A DNA stretch of 64,000 nucleotides from Whitmania pigra (GCA_021613335.1 JAJTWR010000251.1:2146001-2210000), one strand, 5' to 3'. Shown: positions 26,227 to 40,201, counted from the first letter of the stretch. Notes: a model not told the origin generated them from the sequence alone. Made by a program: numbers and translations.

Positions 26227-29200
26227 ATGTCTTCCTTACCGGACAGTGCTCCTCGTCCTAGGCTTTGCCATTTGCGCAAATGGCCTGACAATAGTAGCTA
26301 CGGGTTTAACTTGCACGCTGACATGGGCAAAGCCGGGCAATATGTCGGCTCGATTGACAAAAATTCACCTGCCGAAGCTGGCGGACTTTTGAGTGGCGAC
26401 CGGATTATCGAGGTGAATGGAGTCAACATTAGCAATGAATTTCATGTCCAGGTCGTCGAGAGAATTAAGTCTAATCCGGACGAAGTCAGGTTGGTTCAGA
26501 AAAATGCCAAACTTTTAAACAGTTATTATTTTCTTAAGGTGAGACCTGTTGTTTTGATGTAAGCACTAAAGGCTTGATGTGATTGGTTTTGCATTTAATA
26601 ATAATGTAATATTAACATGTTGTTGCGTGCTGAATAAATCAGGTAAAATATTATGTGATTTATTGTTTGCTATGTTATGTATTTGAATCAAATGACTATT
26701 TTACTACAAAATCATTTACTTAACAAAATTAATTCACTGCTTAATTTTTTTATGTGGTGGGATTTACTGAATTAAATGTTCCAATAACAAAAATCTGGTA
26801 TTTGATTTAGACTTGCATCCCATGGTGAAATGATAGCCGCTCAGAAAATAAGTTATTGTATTGCCGAAGAATGGAGTTGAAAAATAACAATCAACAGGAT
26901 TCCTTTGTGATATATGACATCATTTATGTCTAAAGGATTGGATTTTGCATATATCATTAATGCTAGAGAATAACAAACATGGTTACAATAGCTTTTAAAA
27001 GCAATAATGGATCCACATATTCTTGTCTTATTTATTATCTTATTGGAGACATTTTGCATTCTAACATCCCATCAAATAACAACAATCCACAATGGCTTGT
27101 GCTATCAGTTAATCATGATCTTCCCAGACTACTGGTGATCAAGCCCGAAGGAGAAGAATATTATAAGAAGCTGAATGTAGTCATCAACGACAACATGGAC
27201 TGCATCGACTACTGCCAGTCGCCGCCCACTAACCCCTATGGGTCGGAGGTCGTGCACCTGGACGACAAGTTCAGACTGAGGCTCTGCAAGCTTCATCTAT
27301 GGCAGGACTTTTCTGGATATGGGTTCAATGTACAGGGATTGGAAGGTAAGTGGTGGTGATGATGATGGATATAGCAACATTGGTTATGATGATGTTACTT
27401 GATAAATTTCTAATAGATCCAGTGACACTAGTTATGATAATGACTGTGATGTTATTGTGGCCTTCTGTGATTGTGATGATTACCCTTAATTGGTTGGTAA
27501 TTGGTTGAAATTATGATTATCATCTTTATCCTCCATGTCTGGTGAATGGTGGCCCAAATTGATAAGATTACTTTCTATGGAGGTGGTTTCTTTGTTAATT
27601 TTTTTTGTTATTGTGATTATAATATTAATGAATCATATTGTGATATATCACAAGGCCTCACCGGAAACATCTTGATTGAGAGCATGCAACAGCAATATCA
27701 CATGCCATAACTATGAATTTTGATGTAGTTACTGTATTATTAGCTACTTTGAATATAATTTTAATTTTTTTTATATTCTTATTATAAATAATTATGTAAT
27801 TAGTTTTTATAATCACCCAGGCAAACTAGGCCACTTTGTGGGCTCTGTAGATGAAAATTCTCCTGCCCAGTTGGGCGGACTGAAGGAAAACGATCGAATT
27901 CTCGAGGTGGATCATCAGGATGTCACCTCGAAGCTCCACAAGGCCGTGGTCGACCTCATCAGGGCGGGTAAAAACTCTGTTGATCTGCTTGTGGTGGACC
28001 CCGAAACGGAGAATTATTTCACACAGAAAGGCATAGTCCTGCCCAGCAAACTGCCCTTTGTTCTGGAGTGCAAGGGACCATTGACCAATCCCAGAGGTAG
28101 GAAGGGAGATTAATTACCATAAATTGGTTGGAATAAATATTCTTAAAATCGAATGAGCTCTGGTTAATCATAACATGAAATTGCTTGTTAATGCAATTTG
28201 GTAATATTGAGAAATATATAATATGGACTTGTACAGAATAATAATAATATTGATTACAAAAATAGTAATAGAAGTAGTAATAGCACTAACCGTTAGATGA
28301 TTAAGAACAAAGGGCCAAAAGCCATTCAAGAGAGATTTGAGAGCCATTAAAATTTTAATGTGAAGCAACATGCTGCTATGTTGTTATGGATAGTATCAAC
28401 ATCCTATCAGAAGATATTATGAAAGCTTTATACAATAATAATAATAATAATATCCATTAACAATAGTCATGGTGATGATGCTGTTTCATTTGCATCTGCT
28501 TGGCTGTTGGTTTGGTCATTTTAGGTAAAATTATAAACAAATACCTGTTCCTTTAGGATTTTAAGGATGAAGCTATTTTAATATCAGCTTGTTAACTATG
28601 ACATGACCTTAATAACTATTGTAATATGGTCCTATTAGCTGTACTATCTGTAAATAAATGATAATTAAAAATAATGATTTATTCATAGTTAATATTCAGT
28701 TGTTATCGCTTGTTACCAGGAAGTACAATTACCTGCTAAAGGAATAATAATAATAATTATTATTATTGTTATTACTTAAACTAAGTAATTAATATTCCTG
28801 ATGTTTTTAAAATAATAACTTGCTTTTTTCATTTCAGCTCCAAGGATTTCAATCAACCGAGATGGCATCGATGCTTCAGTAAGTTTTTTATTATTGTTAT
28901 TTTTATATATTTAGGTAATAATGCTAATAATAATGATAAAGATTATTTCTGAACCAAAAAAAGTTCAAGATTCATGGTGTATCTCTAGGGACTAATATTC
29001 CCATCTAGGAGATAACCTGTCACAAAACTTATGTTACTGCTGCATGTGGACAAGAATCTTTATGTTGTGGTTAAGATAAAAGTTAATAAAATGAGAAAAT
29101 AAATTGTTACTATTATTGTTATTGTTTATAATTTGTGTTTTTAATACTGGCGATGATCTTGTTGCTAGGGCTTGGATTTTTATATGTTATCCATCATTAA

Positions 29201-31194
29201 CATCTTTTTGGCAACATGCCGAGTAACATCATCGTCAGCAGTAAGGACTACTACTATCACAACTCACGCGCTGAGACAACGAGGTTGATGATGCTCATTA
29301 AGGGGATCTCGTGCTCATCTCGCAAGAAGCATTAGAAGCTCTGATGATGATGGGGATGATGATCACGATGCTGTTACGTTGAAAAAAAAATCAGATTTAA
29401 TTAAAATAAGGATAGTGGTCTTGATGGTGATGATGGTATATTATTATAAGTCTTTCATATGATTTCAACACCTCATCCATTCAATAAGTACTAACTGGTG
29501 ACTGAGCAGTTCAAACGGATGATGTTACAAAAGGGGGAAAAGTCTGAAATCTTTCCTTTTAAATGATGGTGATGGTAGTGATTGCTTTATCAAAGCAAGA
29601 GATGGCGATAATGGTATTAATAAGATGCATTGATACTGTATAAGAGTTGAATGATTTATAAAAGAAGTGTAGGAATGTTATGACTCTGATAGTTAAGTAA
29701 AGTCTGACTCACCATCATCGTTGTCGTCGTCACCACTGCAATACGTTTGTTTTATATTGGTTCATAATCAAAATCCATTGCCAGCCATGCTCTTTGCTCC
29801 CCCCATCAGTTAAATTCAGGGAATTCGTTTTGTTAAGTTATTATTATTGTCGTTGTTGTTATTTTTTTTGTTTTTTTTTAAACTATGCAGTACACAAAGA
29901 AGATTTGCTTTTTACTTTAATTCTTCATTTTGTTTGTGAATATTTGGAGTGCTGTGGGAATTTTGAAAGATTGACTCCGTGGGCTAAGTATGCTACCTAA
30001 TTGATTGTAGGTTAATGAAAGTAGGAGAGAGTGATGATGACGATAATAATGATGATGATGAACGTTATGGTGACAATAAAAGCCTCACTCATGTTAGTTT
30101 TAGCAAGTAATGCTTCCCGTTACAGTTACTTTAACAATTTTCTAATCCACTACATTATTATTATTATTATGTTGTTGTATTATTACATTAATATCATTGT
30201 TACTTTTGTTGCTGTTGTTGATGGTTTGCCACTAATTTCTCGAGGAGCGCTTACTCGGATGATTATCATCTCTTAATTTGCACTTCCTCATCTGTGCCCG
30301 CGATCTGTCTTTATCTTAAGATGGTTATTATGGAGTATTAAGATGGTTATGATAATGATGGTAAGAACAATAATAATAATAAGAAGAAGTTAATGATGAT
30401 AGCAACAAAGCAAAATATTCTCACGACTTTGTTTTCTCTCTCTTTCGTACATTCCGTCAATCGTCATAAATATCTCACTTGGGCTGTTAATAACTGTCAA
30501 CATCAAATCGCTTTGTTAGAGATGGTGATGATGCAAAGTCCACGTTGTTACCAGTTTGAAGAGAAAGTGAAGAAAGCGACAGGGTTATTTATGGAAAGCG
30601 GAAGTGGCCGAGCTGACATTATTATCAATTAATATGATCAATTTCATTAACCTATTTGATGTTGTTGTAAAATATTTCTGTTTATGTCATTAAAATATCA
30701 TCCTTGTCATTGCAGAGATGAATAAATATTGCTAATCATTACTGGCTACTTTTCTCAACATATTGTTTACATATCCATACCATCATTTATCTGACGATGC
30801 TTATGTGCAATAGAAAAAGTTCGATTCAGTATTCAATTGCCATTTCCTTGACAACCGATGTCATTGTCATTGGCAACCAGACTAAACATTAATCTCTACA
30901 TACCATTCATACATCAATATATTCTATTGACAACAGACCCCTAGCCCAACCTTCTCGAGCCACATTAGGGCGTCTTCCAACGGGAGCATAGTGGACCAGC
31001 AGTACCAGCTGTTCAGCAGCAGCAACGGGTCTCTCCAGAAGCTGAGGGGTGTCTCACCCACGCCCTCTGAAAATTCGAACCTCCAACTGGCCTGCTCAGC
31101 CAGAGAGGCAAGGGAAAGAATGACCAAGAAGAAGAATATCAAGGATTCGGGACTCAGTATCATGGATAAGTTCCAGATGCTCCAGAAGCTCTGA
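26227..31194 (+). CDS. NHERF-type scaffold with two PDZ domains
   Basis: Five exons (26227-26489, 27128-27345, 27821-28096, 28838-28878, 30937-31194) give 351 aa, near NHERF1's size. NHERF proteins sit under the apical membrane and link transporters and receptors to ezrin/radixin/moesin. PDZ1 covers about residues 12-95 with carboxylate loop S-Y-G-F-N (24-28). PDZ2 covers about 139-225 with G-Y-G-F-N (151-155). Each domain is followed by the family's L-L-V-x-x-P-E motif. The C-terminal 30 residues are basic then hydrophobic and end M-D-K-F-Q-M-L-Q-K-L. They sit where NHERF1 has its ERM-binding helix (M-D-W then F-S-N-L), but the Trp and the terminal Phe-Ser-Asn-Leu are not kept, so ERM binding is uncertain. 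The first ATG giving the PDZ1 lead-in was chosen. The last intron is about 2 kb and rich in GAT/ATT repeats; the 41-nt exon 4 rests on splice signals and phase. Confidence 0.9.
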
Positions 31195-33685
31195 GCCTTA
31201 GAAGGATGATGATGATAATCATATTATTATTATTATGATTATGATAATCATATTATTATGATTATTATTATCATAATCATCATCTGCGTGATTATCATTA
31301 ATATGGTGAAAACCCAATGGACATTCTATTCGCATTACTATTGCAAATTATACAATTGTCCTGGCATGATTGTGTTTGTAATTATTACGATGATGATTAT
31401 TATTTTTATTATTGTTAGTAGTAGTAGTAGTATATCGCGTGTCAGATCTTATAAAAGTTCCAAGTCAACTGCTGCCGCTATTAGATTCGTTATCTCAAAC
31501 CTTCAGTGTTATTGTTATTATTATTATCCGATCCATCATAATAATTTATATTGAATTTCTGATGAGCGTTTTCCTCTTTTCCCAAATGGTGCTCCTATCG
31601 AAAGCCATGATTTTTCGAGTGCTATTTTTGTAGCGGGTATCATCATCATCGTCGTCATTGTTGTTTCTAATTCCATAACAAGATCCATCTAATATTAATA
31701 TAATATGTATTTTAATTGATATTATTATTATTATTATCATCATCATCATCATATTATAACTCTTGTTACTGGCCTCCTTCTGAGTGGAGTTGTTTGGTTT
31801 TCTGATGTACCGCAATGTAACATGTAAATCGTCATTGAAATTATGTATCTTTAGCGAATGCTTGTGATTTAATAGTTGAAGTTGTCGTTATATTATTTAA
31901 TAAATGCTAACAGTAATAACATTAATAATAGTAATAATAATGGCTGATTAATTAGCAATTCGATAAACATTTCCTCTCGGCCTAGCGAACGCAGGTCCTA
32001 TAATTGGGACCTTAGGGTGTCTTATGTAATTATTATTATTGTTTAGTTACTGTTGTTATTATAAAATTTAAATATTACTATTAACCTGTTTAATTACAAT
32101 ATGATTGTTATTATAATTATTTATGTCCTTTGAGATCATCGATCGTCAGGACATCGTTATCTCTGGTTTTGACATGGTTTTCACTCATTCGATAGAAAAG
32201 GATTTCATCATAATTATCATTATTCTTGTTTTATTATTATTATTATTGTGATAATTGGATCCCATTTCTTTATGACAATGGATGGCTAAATCACGACGCG
32301 GAATGATGCTGACAATAATAATAATAATATTAGCAATAATAACGACATTCAATTATAATCTAATAATGTTACAGTCATCATCATCATCATCATGATTTGC
32401 AATGAGTGGTGCTCAGCCATGTGGTTCTTTTTTCTGAATTATTCTGTGGCGCATTCTTCACAGGAGACTGATGATGATGATAATGATGTCTACAACGCAG
32501 ATGATGATGACGATGTCATTTTAGTTGGTAACGCTGATGGAATTTGAACTGCTCATCATCTTCATGAGGTCCTCACATCAAACAGGTCAGTGACGTCACC
32601 GACATATTTGTGTCAAGCTACAGCCATCCTATGTTAAGTATCTTCATCCATATTTCGACCAAGTCATAATTATGATGATAGTTTCAGTGATAAGCAATAA
32701 AAATATTCACAATATTATTTTAACGTGGGTAACTCATTTTCATTTATTACTATTATCATTATCATGTTTGATGATAATGATTCCCCGTCACTTGAAAATA
32801 ATTATGATTTACGTAAGCTTTGTTATTATTATTGTTATTATGCTGTTGGCGTCGTCTGTCATGTAGAGGCGTATTTGTAGAATGTTTCGCGATTGTACTC
32901 GACTTTTCAGAAATGTTTGCTTTTCCCTGAACGAGTGGCCATGTTTGACATTTTTTTCTCTGTTTTGAAGTTCAAGGAATGACATTGTAGTTATGAGGGT
33001 TTTTTTTCTGAATTCTCGTGAATTTGTGAATTTTATTTTATGAATTATTTGCCGTCGAGCTTCTCAGAAGATCATTTGCCAGTTCTCGTTGAGAAAGCGT
33101 TTTTCGTTGTATTGATTAGCATCCTTGTACTCTTTGCTTGTCTTCGGAACTGCTTAAAATTCCTCTTGTTGTTATGACCGAAAGTAAGGATTCTTGCTGG
33201 CCATCATCATCATCATTATTATTATTTTTATCATTATTATAATCGTCATCATCATCGTCGCGATTGTAAAGATAGCCTGTGAAAATTCCACGTCTTGCAT
33301 CAGTTGGTCTGTAAGTACATGACACATGGTGATTGTTTGAGCCAAGTTTTTCAGATGTATGTGTCTTTCTGTTCCTCCACTGGTGGCATTTTGAGATTTC
33401 TTTGTGCATGCGTTGTTCAGTAACAGTGACGTCAGCATAGCTATCATAGGTGTCTTGTTATTATTGGTTACTGAATTTTTTATGGCTTTTTATTGGCTGT
33501 TTGAACATGGCATTTACTGGAGTTGAATCACATTTACTCAACCAACACCAAGTCAGGAACAAGAGTCTCACGTCGATCGACAAAGTCATAACAAATGGAG
33601 GCCCAATGAATTGCATTCCTCGTCCTTCAAGAGGAACCTTAATGCTCTTGATAGTACAGATCTGATTGTGATGGTTAAGGTAATT

Positions 33686-33717
<32 letters not shown>

Positions 33718-34120
33718 TAGAATGTGCTATGAAATTATTATTATTATGCTGTGGTTTGTTAAGACTTTATTTTAGGAGTCTTGATTTCTGGCTCCAAAGT
33801 GATTTTTCAACTTTCCTGCCAAAATAAAAACTGACCGAGATCAAATTGTTTGTTGATTGTGGCTTTTTTCTTTTGCTTGATCCTTGCATTGAACATCTCA
33901 GTTTTGTAACGACATTTGAAGAATTTCTTTTTCAATAAATGATTTGCCAGGTTGATGCAGGCTTATTCCAGCTGAGTCTCACGTTTTTGATTTTATCACT
34001 TTTATTCAACAAAGAAATTACAATTTTTAATACTAAACTTAATTTTATGATGATTTATTGATGATGGGTCAATGCATCATCTTTAACATGGACAGCAAAA
34101 AACACAAGGTTGGGATAAAT
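31195..34120. other. Repeat-rich intergenic region between NHERF and GINS3 3' ends
   Basis: About 2.9 kb between two convergent genes. It is crowded with short interrupted ATT, GAT and ATC runs (31210-31270, 31720-31755, 32377-32395, 33205-33265, 33684-33717). Every open frame I examined is either repeat-encoded (runs of Ile, Met or Asp) or lacks supporting splice signals or homology. I see no gene. Confidence 0.55.
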
Positions 34121-35055
34121 TTACAAAATATTGTCATCTTCTTCCATCTGCCATCTCTTCCTCTTCCTGAGGTTCACCACCATGTTGCTGGAGGACAATT
34201 TTTCCAGTGCTCTGGACTCCCACTCGGAAAATTCCTTAGTGCTCTTCTGTCCGCACTCGAACAAAAGTTTCTCGGTCTGGTCCAGCTTTTCCTTCAAGGT
34301 GTTTGAATCATCCTCTGAAGAATTGAAGGACATGTCCATGATTTTGCGGAGTCTTGACTGGAATGTCTGAGAAGAAAACCGTGCCGTTGAATAACAATTA
34401 GAATATTAAAATTAAAAGACTTTGGTGCCTTATTATCTTAATACAGCACATTCGTTGATGAGACTTTACGTATTCAAACCAATTAATATTATTATCGTAA
34501 AAGAGTAAAAAACATTATGAAATGAAGAGTGTTGGAGCTACAATAAAAGGATTACCATCATCAAACTTTTGCTGACGTCCCAGTTTTCATAAAACTGAAA
34601 CCCCATGAGCTCAAGACCAAGGCGATAATAGTTTGGTCCAAGCTTTTGAAGGTCGACCACTGAGGCATCTGCCTCCAGGATCTGTCTTTGTGAGTTACCA
34701 TATTGTTTTGGAAGTTCAACAGTTGCCAGTCTCTTACGATGACCCGCAAGAAATTTCGCCAACCAGAGGGGAAGCTCAAGTTTAGTACCTGGGAGGAGGT
34801 CTTTAGAACCTGAACTGGGATCAAGATATCCTGTTCGATAAAATATTATTATCACTTATGTAAATTTTGTTTTATTTGAATTCGACAAAATTTAACATAA
34901 TGAAAACCCTCTTTGAGGAGATTGTGCATACCCATGTCTATTAACGGCTTATCGATATAACAGATAATTTTTTCTTGCGTGGTAATAATGTCGTCAATTT
35001 TAAAGTAACTCGCTTCAAAGCTATCATATTGATTTAAGTCTAGAAACGACGACAT
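34121..35055 (-). CDS. GINS3: GINS complex subunit 3 (PSF3)
   Basis: Three exons (35055-34932, 34830-34556, 34366-34121) give 214 aa, almost exactly the animal length. GINS3 is one of four subunits of GINS, which joins Cdc45 and MCM2-7 to form the replicative CMG helicase. Diagnostic segments are Y-F-K-I-D-D-I-I, K-L-E-L-P-L-W-L-A-K, V-V-D-L-Q-K-L-G-P-N-Y-Y and R-L-R-K-I-M-D. The C-terminal segment has a conserved spacing of E-K-L then F-E-C-G-Q-K-S. The start is M-S-S-F-L-D-L. Its 5' leader is highly unusual: a transposon's terminal repeat begins 18 bp upstream of the ATG, and only 8 bp plus the 9-bp target duplication separate them, so transcription must start inside the element or in a very short leader. 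The coding sequence itself is intact. Confidence 0.95.
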
Positions 35056-35072
35056 CTCCGAACCGATAATTT

Positions 35073-35560
35073 ACTGGAGTAATCGCAGTTTAATATCTAT
35101 ACAGACATTCCTTAGTAAACAAAGATAAACCACGCCCCCCTATTATAATAATAAATTATGTATATGTTGAAATAAAATAAAACGAATTATTTCAACACAA
35201 AACTTTGTTTAATTATTAAAAAATTAGTGAAAATTTATAATATATATGTATTTAGAATATCTGTGTCACATAAGATAGTTACACATAATGAATGTCGCTT
35301 TTGTTAAACATTCAAAATGCTATTCCAAAATTAAATTTAATATACTTTTAACCGTATATATATAAATATTTTAATTTGACAAAATTGTTTCAAGTTATAA
35401 ATATATTTTATATGCTCCCAATATCAATATGTACTCGGAGAGCTATAAAGGGATTTTTAACCGGGCTAATTAATGAACATTAACAAAAGACACACAAAAA
35501 CAGGTTATTTAAACTACACATATAAATGATGCAAGTGTTGAAATAATATTGAGCGTCTAT
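35073..35560 (+). repeat. Left terminal inverted repeat, outer arm
   Basis: About 488 bp, matching the reverse complement of 39712-40201 with scattered substitutions and small indels. It carries a C-rich stretch (ccacgcccccc) near the tip and otherwise is AT-rich. It also forms the sequence immediately upstream of the GINS3 leader. Confidence 0.93.
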
Positions 35561-35910
35561 AGCCCATCAATATCCATATTGAGAGCTAAAAATAGATTCT
35601 GAATATCAAGACTCTTTAAGCCATATAGATAATGAGGCTAGCTTGTCAAGCGTTGAACCAATATTATAATGAGTGCCTCTTTCCTATAGCCCACCAATAT
35701 CCATATTGAGAGCTAAAAATAGATTCTGAATATCAAGACTCTTTAAGCCATATAGATAATGAGGCTAGCTTGTCAAGCGTTGAACCAATATTATAATGAG
35801 TGCCTCTTTCCTATAGCCCACCAATATCCATATTGAGAGCTATAAATAGATTCTGAATATCAAGACTCTTTACGCTATACAGATAATGAGGCTAGCTTGA
35901 ACCAATATTG
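35561..35910 (+). repeat. Left subterminal satellite array, 127-bp unit, 3 copies
   Basis: Copies begin at 35561, 35688 and 35815, exactly 127 bp apart; the last is truncated. Each contains aatatccatattgagagct and gaatatcaagactcttta. The array is the inverted counterpart of the longer right array. Confidence 0.92.
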
Positions 35911-38509
35911 TAAGTCTAAGGTTTACTTCTGAAGAAATTTAATTTATCTTTCTCACAATACTAATCTATTTGTCATCAGACACTTATTTTTCAAGTTATT
36001 TGCGCTTAACAGCTTTGATTCAAATTCGTTTTGTTTTTATGCTACAAACTTGACAGCAGGGTTGTGTTGTTACTATACTAATCATTTTGACAGGAATTAT
36101 ATCCCTTGGGATACAATGTATATTTTTTTGTTTCTTGTTCAGAATTTTTAAATAAACGAATTCAAACAACTAAAAACAATACAAAAATCTTCGGTGAATC
36201 AACAAAAGACAAATAAAAATTACATTATTGGTTACAAATTTTAATGAACTGCAACAATTGGATTCTTGAAACAAAAATAATTGCTTATTCATTGAAGTAA
36301 GTTCTTAGGAAATGTTTGGGTTGGCAAAAAATGCCTTCGTCCGTAAAATAGCGGACGTTTGCGGAGGAAGGCGATGGGAGACAAAATCTGCAATTTTTAC
36401 GGACGTCTTTTATAGACGCCTCCTGCAATATACCTATGATAACTTTCCACGTATACATAAAATCCTTTGTATAAAGTTATAAGCAGACATTGTTTTTATA
36501 AGCTCTTAGTTATGCAATGGACTTTCATCAAATAAATAAATATGAGCGCCGCATGCTGATTGGCTCTCGCTACAACTGCTCCGACAACTTGTTATTTGGT
36601 TACTCTAACATGGCTCTTTGTAAGTGGTTTTTTATATGAAACCATTTAAAATGTCTGATGACGTCATTTTGGAGATGACTAGGACCAGGTACGTTGTCCC
36701 CCGACTTTAGACCAGATGGAAAAAACATCATCTTGTCATGATTTATGAGGGTTTGGCCTCGTGACTTTTGGCTAGAAGCAAATAAAGGCCTCCTCAGATT
36801 GTGCGAGGGTTTGTCCGCTAAAAAAGCTGAAATGACTAGGATATGTTGTTGCAAATTCCAATAGTAATGAAAATAACAGTAATAATGAGTAACATCATCC
36901 ACAAGTATGGATGTGTTCATTTCTTTCTGATTTGATCTGTCATTCATCAACTAGTCATTTAATTGCTTTGACCATACCTCCTTTAATGAATGGGTTGTTC
37001 AAGGCTGATATTTTTTTGTCGGTTGAATAATACTAGTTATTATTTACATCGTTTTAATAATTTTTTGTTTTGTAGTTAATAATAATAAATTGCATCAACT
37101 AACGATTTTGAGTTTAGGCTACGATTCCTTTTTAATTATGCGGAACGAATAAACGCATTTCAAAGAAATCTTGGAAAAAGTAGGTTTGCTGTCACGGAAA
37201 GCTTTTCTTGTTTTAAAGTCTTTTATGTTAAAAATAATGTATACAATAAACTATATAAAATGTTGAAATTTAGCTTTTAACCAATAATAACCCAGTTATT
37301 TCGGTATTTATTAGAATTAATAAAAAAAAATAATAATTAGTAATTAATAATTAATGTTTTATTAGATTCTATTATTCTACGTTATGTTTTAAAAATTTTA
37401 TTATTTTTATTACACACCAGATTATGAAAAATGTCACTAAGATTTACATTACCCACTAGTAGATTTGGAATCTCAGGTCGTGCATGTTTCTCGATTGACT
37501 ACTTTATGGTGAATATCTCTCAAACTAATTTGAATTGGAAGTTCAAACTTCAGATTATGGAAGAAAACTTCATTTTCTAACATGCTTAAAAGAATGGGTT
37601 CTCTAAAATTGGTTGAAGTCGAGATTTTAGGCACTTGTATGTGCTGCAGAACATTTATTATATCTTTCTTAATATAAAGTTCAAACGTTTTTTTCTATGA
37701 TTATAATGTTAGTTAGATTGTAATTACCTTTTTTTTTATAAATTTTTTTTTAATTTTATAAAGTGATTCTTAAACGAAAATGAATGTTTGTTTTAAACAC
37801 GTTTTTATTAATATCTTGCTAAATATATGTAGTTAGAAATTCAACTTCAGACATGTTTGTCTCCAAGTCATGGGTGATATTTAATTTTAGTACTTGTACT
37901 TTAGAATGTATTATTGAAAGGATTTGAATGCAATTTTACCCTAATATATTCATTTCAATATTGTTCACTTTTAAACACACTATACTTTCTATCGCCTATT
38001 GATTAGATAAGCTCAACGTAATCGATCTGACAAGAAAGATTTAAAGATATAGATTTAATTCTTAGCACGGAATATATGCATTAAAAAATAAAACCTTGGT
38101 CTAATCGTAAGTAGACCTTAGGACAAGGGGTCATTCAAAAAAGCTCGCAAGTGGGGGGGCTTCAAAAGCATACTAAGAATACTGAGAGGGGAGGGCAATT
38201 GCTTTTTGCGAAATAAAAACGAAATAATTTATATTTTTATTGATTTTATTTTTATTTCGTAAATATAATTTTATTGATAATTTTGGGACCGTCCATAAAA
38301 TATGTCACGCTCGAGGGGGAGGGGGTAAACCTCTATGTAACGTGACACAAATTAAAAATTAAAGTTAAGGTTTTTTGCGGACATCTTTTGTTGACGACCC
38401 CCAATGAAAAAACCGTCCTCAAATTCAAATTTTGTGTTTCCCTGCGCCCCAATAGAGATCTGCCGTCATAACTCTGCTCATTGTAATATTAATTCAACAT
38501 TAGCCACAT
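35911..38509. other. Unique interior of the foldback element
   Basis: About 2.6 kb without a convincing coding region. It contains a hairpin-prone stretch with several copies of cggacgt (36335-36410). It also has a G-rich segment at 38281-38350 beginning gggaccgtccataaaatatg and ending with an inverted gtgacac. The 116-codon minus-strand frame at 36600-36950 has no transposase motif that I recognise. Confidence 0.6.
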
Positions 38510-39711
38510 TATCTGCATAGCGTAAAGAGTCTTGATATTCAGAATCTATTTTTAGCTCTCAATATGGATATTGGTGGGCTATATGGAAAGAGGCACTCAT
38601 TATAATATTAGTTCAACGCTTGACAAGCTAGCCTCATTATTTGTATAGTGTAAAGAGTCTTGATATTCAGAATCTATTTTTAGCTCTCAATATGGATATT
38701 GGTGGGCTATAGGAAAGAGGCACTGATTATAATATTGGTTCATAGCTTGTCAAACTAGCCTCATTATCTATATGGCTTAAAGAGTCTTGATATTCAGAAT
38801 CTATTTTTAGCTCTCAATATGGATATTGGTGGGCTATATGGAAAGAGGCACTCATTATAATATTAGTTCAACGCTTGACAAGCTAGCCTCATTATTTGTA
38901 TAGTGTAAAGAGTCTTGATATTCAGAATCTATTTTTAGCTCTCAATATGGATATTGGTGGGCTATAGGAAAGAGGCACTGATTATAATATTGGTTCATAG
39001 CTTGTCAAACTAGCCTCATTATCTATATGGCTTAAAGAGTCTTGATATTCAGAATCTATTTTTAGCTCTCAATATGGATATTGGTGGGCTATAGGAAAGA
39101 GGCACTCATTATAATATTGGTTCAACGCTTGACAAGCTAGCCTCATTATCTATATGGCTTAAAGAGTCTTGATATTCAGAATCTATTTTTAGCTCTCAAT
39201 ATGGATATTAGTGGGCTATGGAAAATGACCGCTCATTATAATATTAATATTACACTAGCCTCATTATCTATATGGCTTAAAGAGTCTTGATATTCAGAAT
39301 CTATTTTTAGCTCTCAATATGGATATTGGTGGGCTATAGGAAAGAGGCACTCATTATAATATTGTTCAACGCTTGACAAGCTAGCCTCATTATCTGTATG
39401 GCTTAAAGAGTCTTGATATTCAGAATCTATTTTTAGCTCTCAATATGGATATTGGTGGGCTATAGGAAAGAGGCACTCATTATAATATTGGTTCAACGCT
39501 TGACAAGCTAGCCTCATTATCTATATGGCTTAAAGAGTCTTGATATTCAGAATCTATTTTTAGCTCTCAATATGGATATTGGTGGGCTATGGAAAAGGAC
39601 CGCTCATTATAATATTAATATTACACTAGCCTCATTATCTGTATGGCTTAAAGAGTCTTGATATTCAGAATCTATTTTTAGCTCTCAATATGGATATTGA
39701 TGGGCTATAGA
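38510..39711 (-). repeat. Right subterminal satellite array, about 127-bp unit, 10 copies
   Basis: The landmark gagtcttgatattcag occurs at 38527, 38655, 38782, 38910, 39037, 39164, 39282, 39408, 39535 and 39653. Spacings are 126-128 bp, except two variants of 118 bp that lack part of the unit. The first four copies form a two-unit higher-order repeat of 255 bp. The array length differs from the left arm (10 versus 3), as expected of unequal exchange. Confidence 0.93.
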
Positions 39712-40201
39712 CGCTCAATATTATTTCAACACTTGCATCATTTATATGTGTAGTTTAAATAACCTGTTTTTGTGTGTTATTTGTCTATTGTTAATGTTCA
39801 TTAATTAGCCCGGTTAAAAATCCCTTTATAGCTCTCCGAGTACATATTGATATTGGGAGCATATAAAATATATTTATAATTTAAATCAATTTTGTTAAAT
39901 TATAATATTTATATATGTACGGTTAAAAGTATATTAAATTTAATTTTGGAATAGCATTTTGAATATTTAACAAAAGCGACATTCATTATGTGTAACTATC
40001 TTAAGTGACACAGATATTCTAAATACATATATATTATAAATTTTCACTAATTTTTTAATAATTAAACAACGTTTTGTGTTGAAATAATTTGTTTTGTTTT
40101 ATTTCAACATATACATAATTTATTATTATAATAGGGGGGCGTGGTTTATCTTTGTTTACTAAGGAATGTCTGTATAGATATTAAACTGCGATTACTCCAG
40201 T
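39712..40201 (-). repeat. Right terminal inverted repeat, outer arm
   Basis: About 490 bp, the inverted partner of 35073-35560. It ends in ctgcgattactccagt directly against the right target-site copy at 40202-40210. Confidence 0.93.

Noticed and set aside
36600..36950. 116-codon minus frame inside the foldback element as a possible transposase
   Set aside because: No zinc finger, DDE/D or MULE motif; the length is compatible with chance in this sequence.
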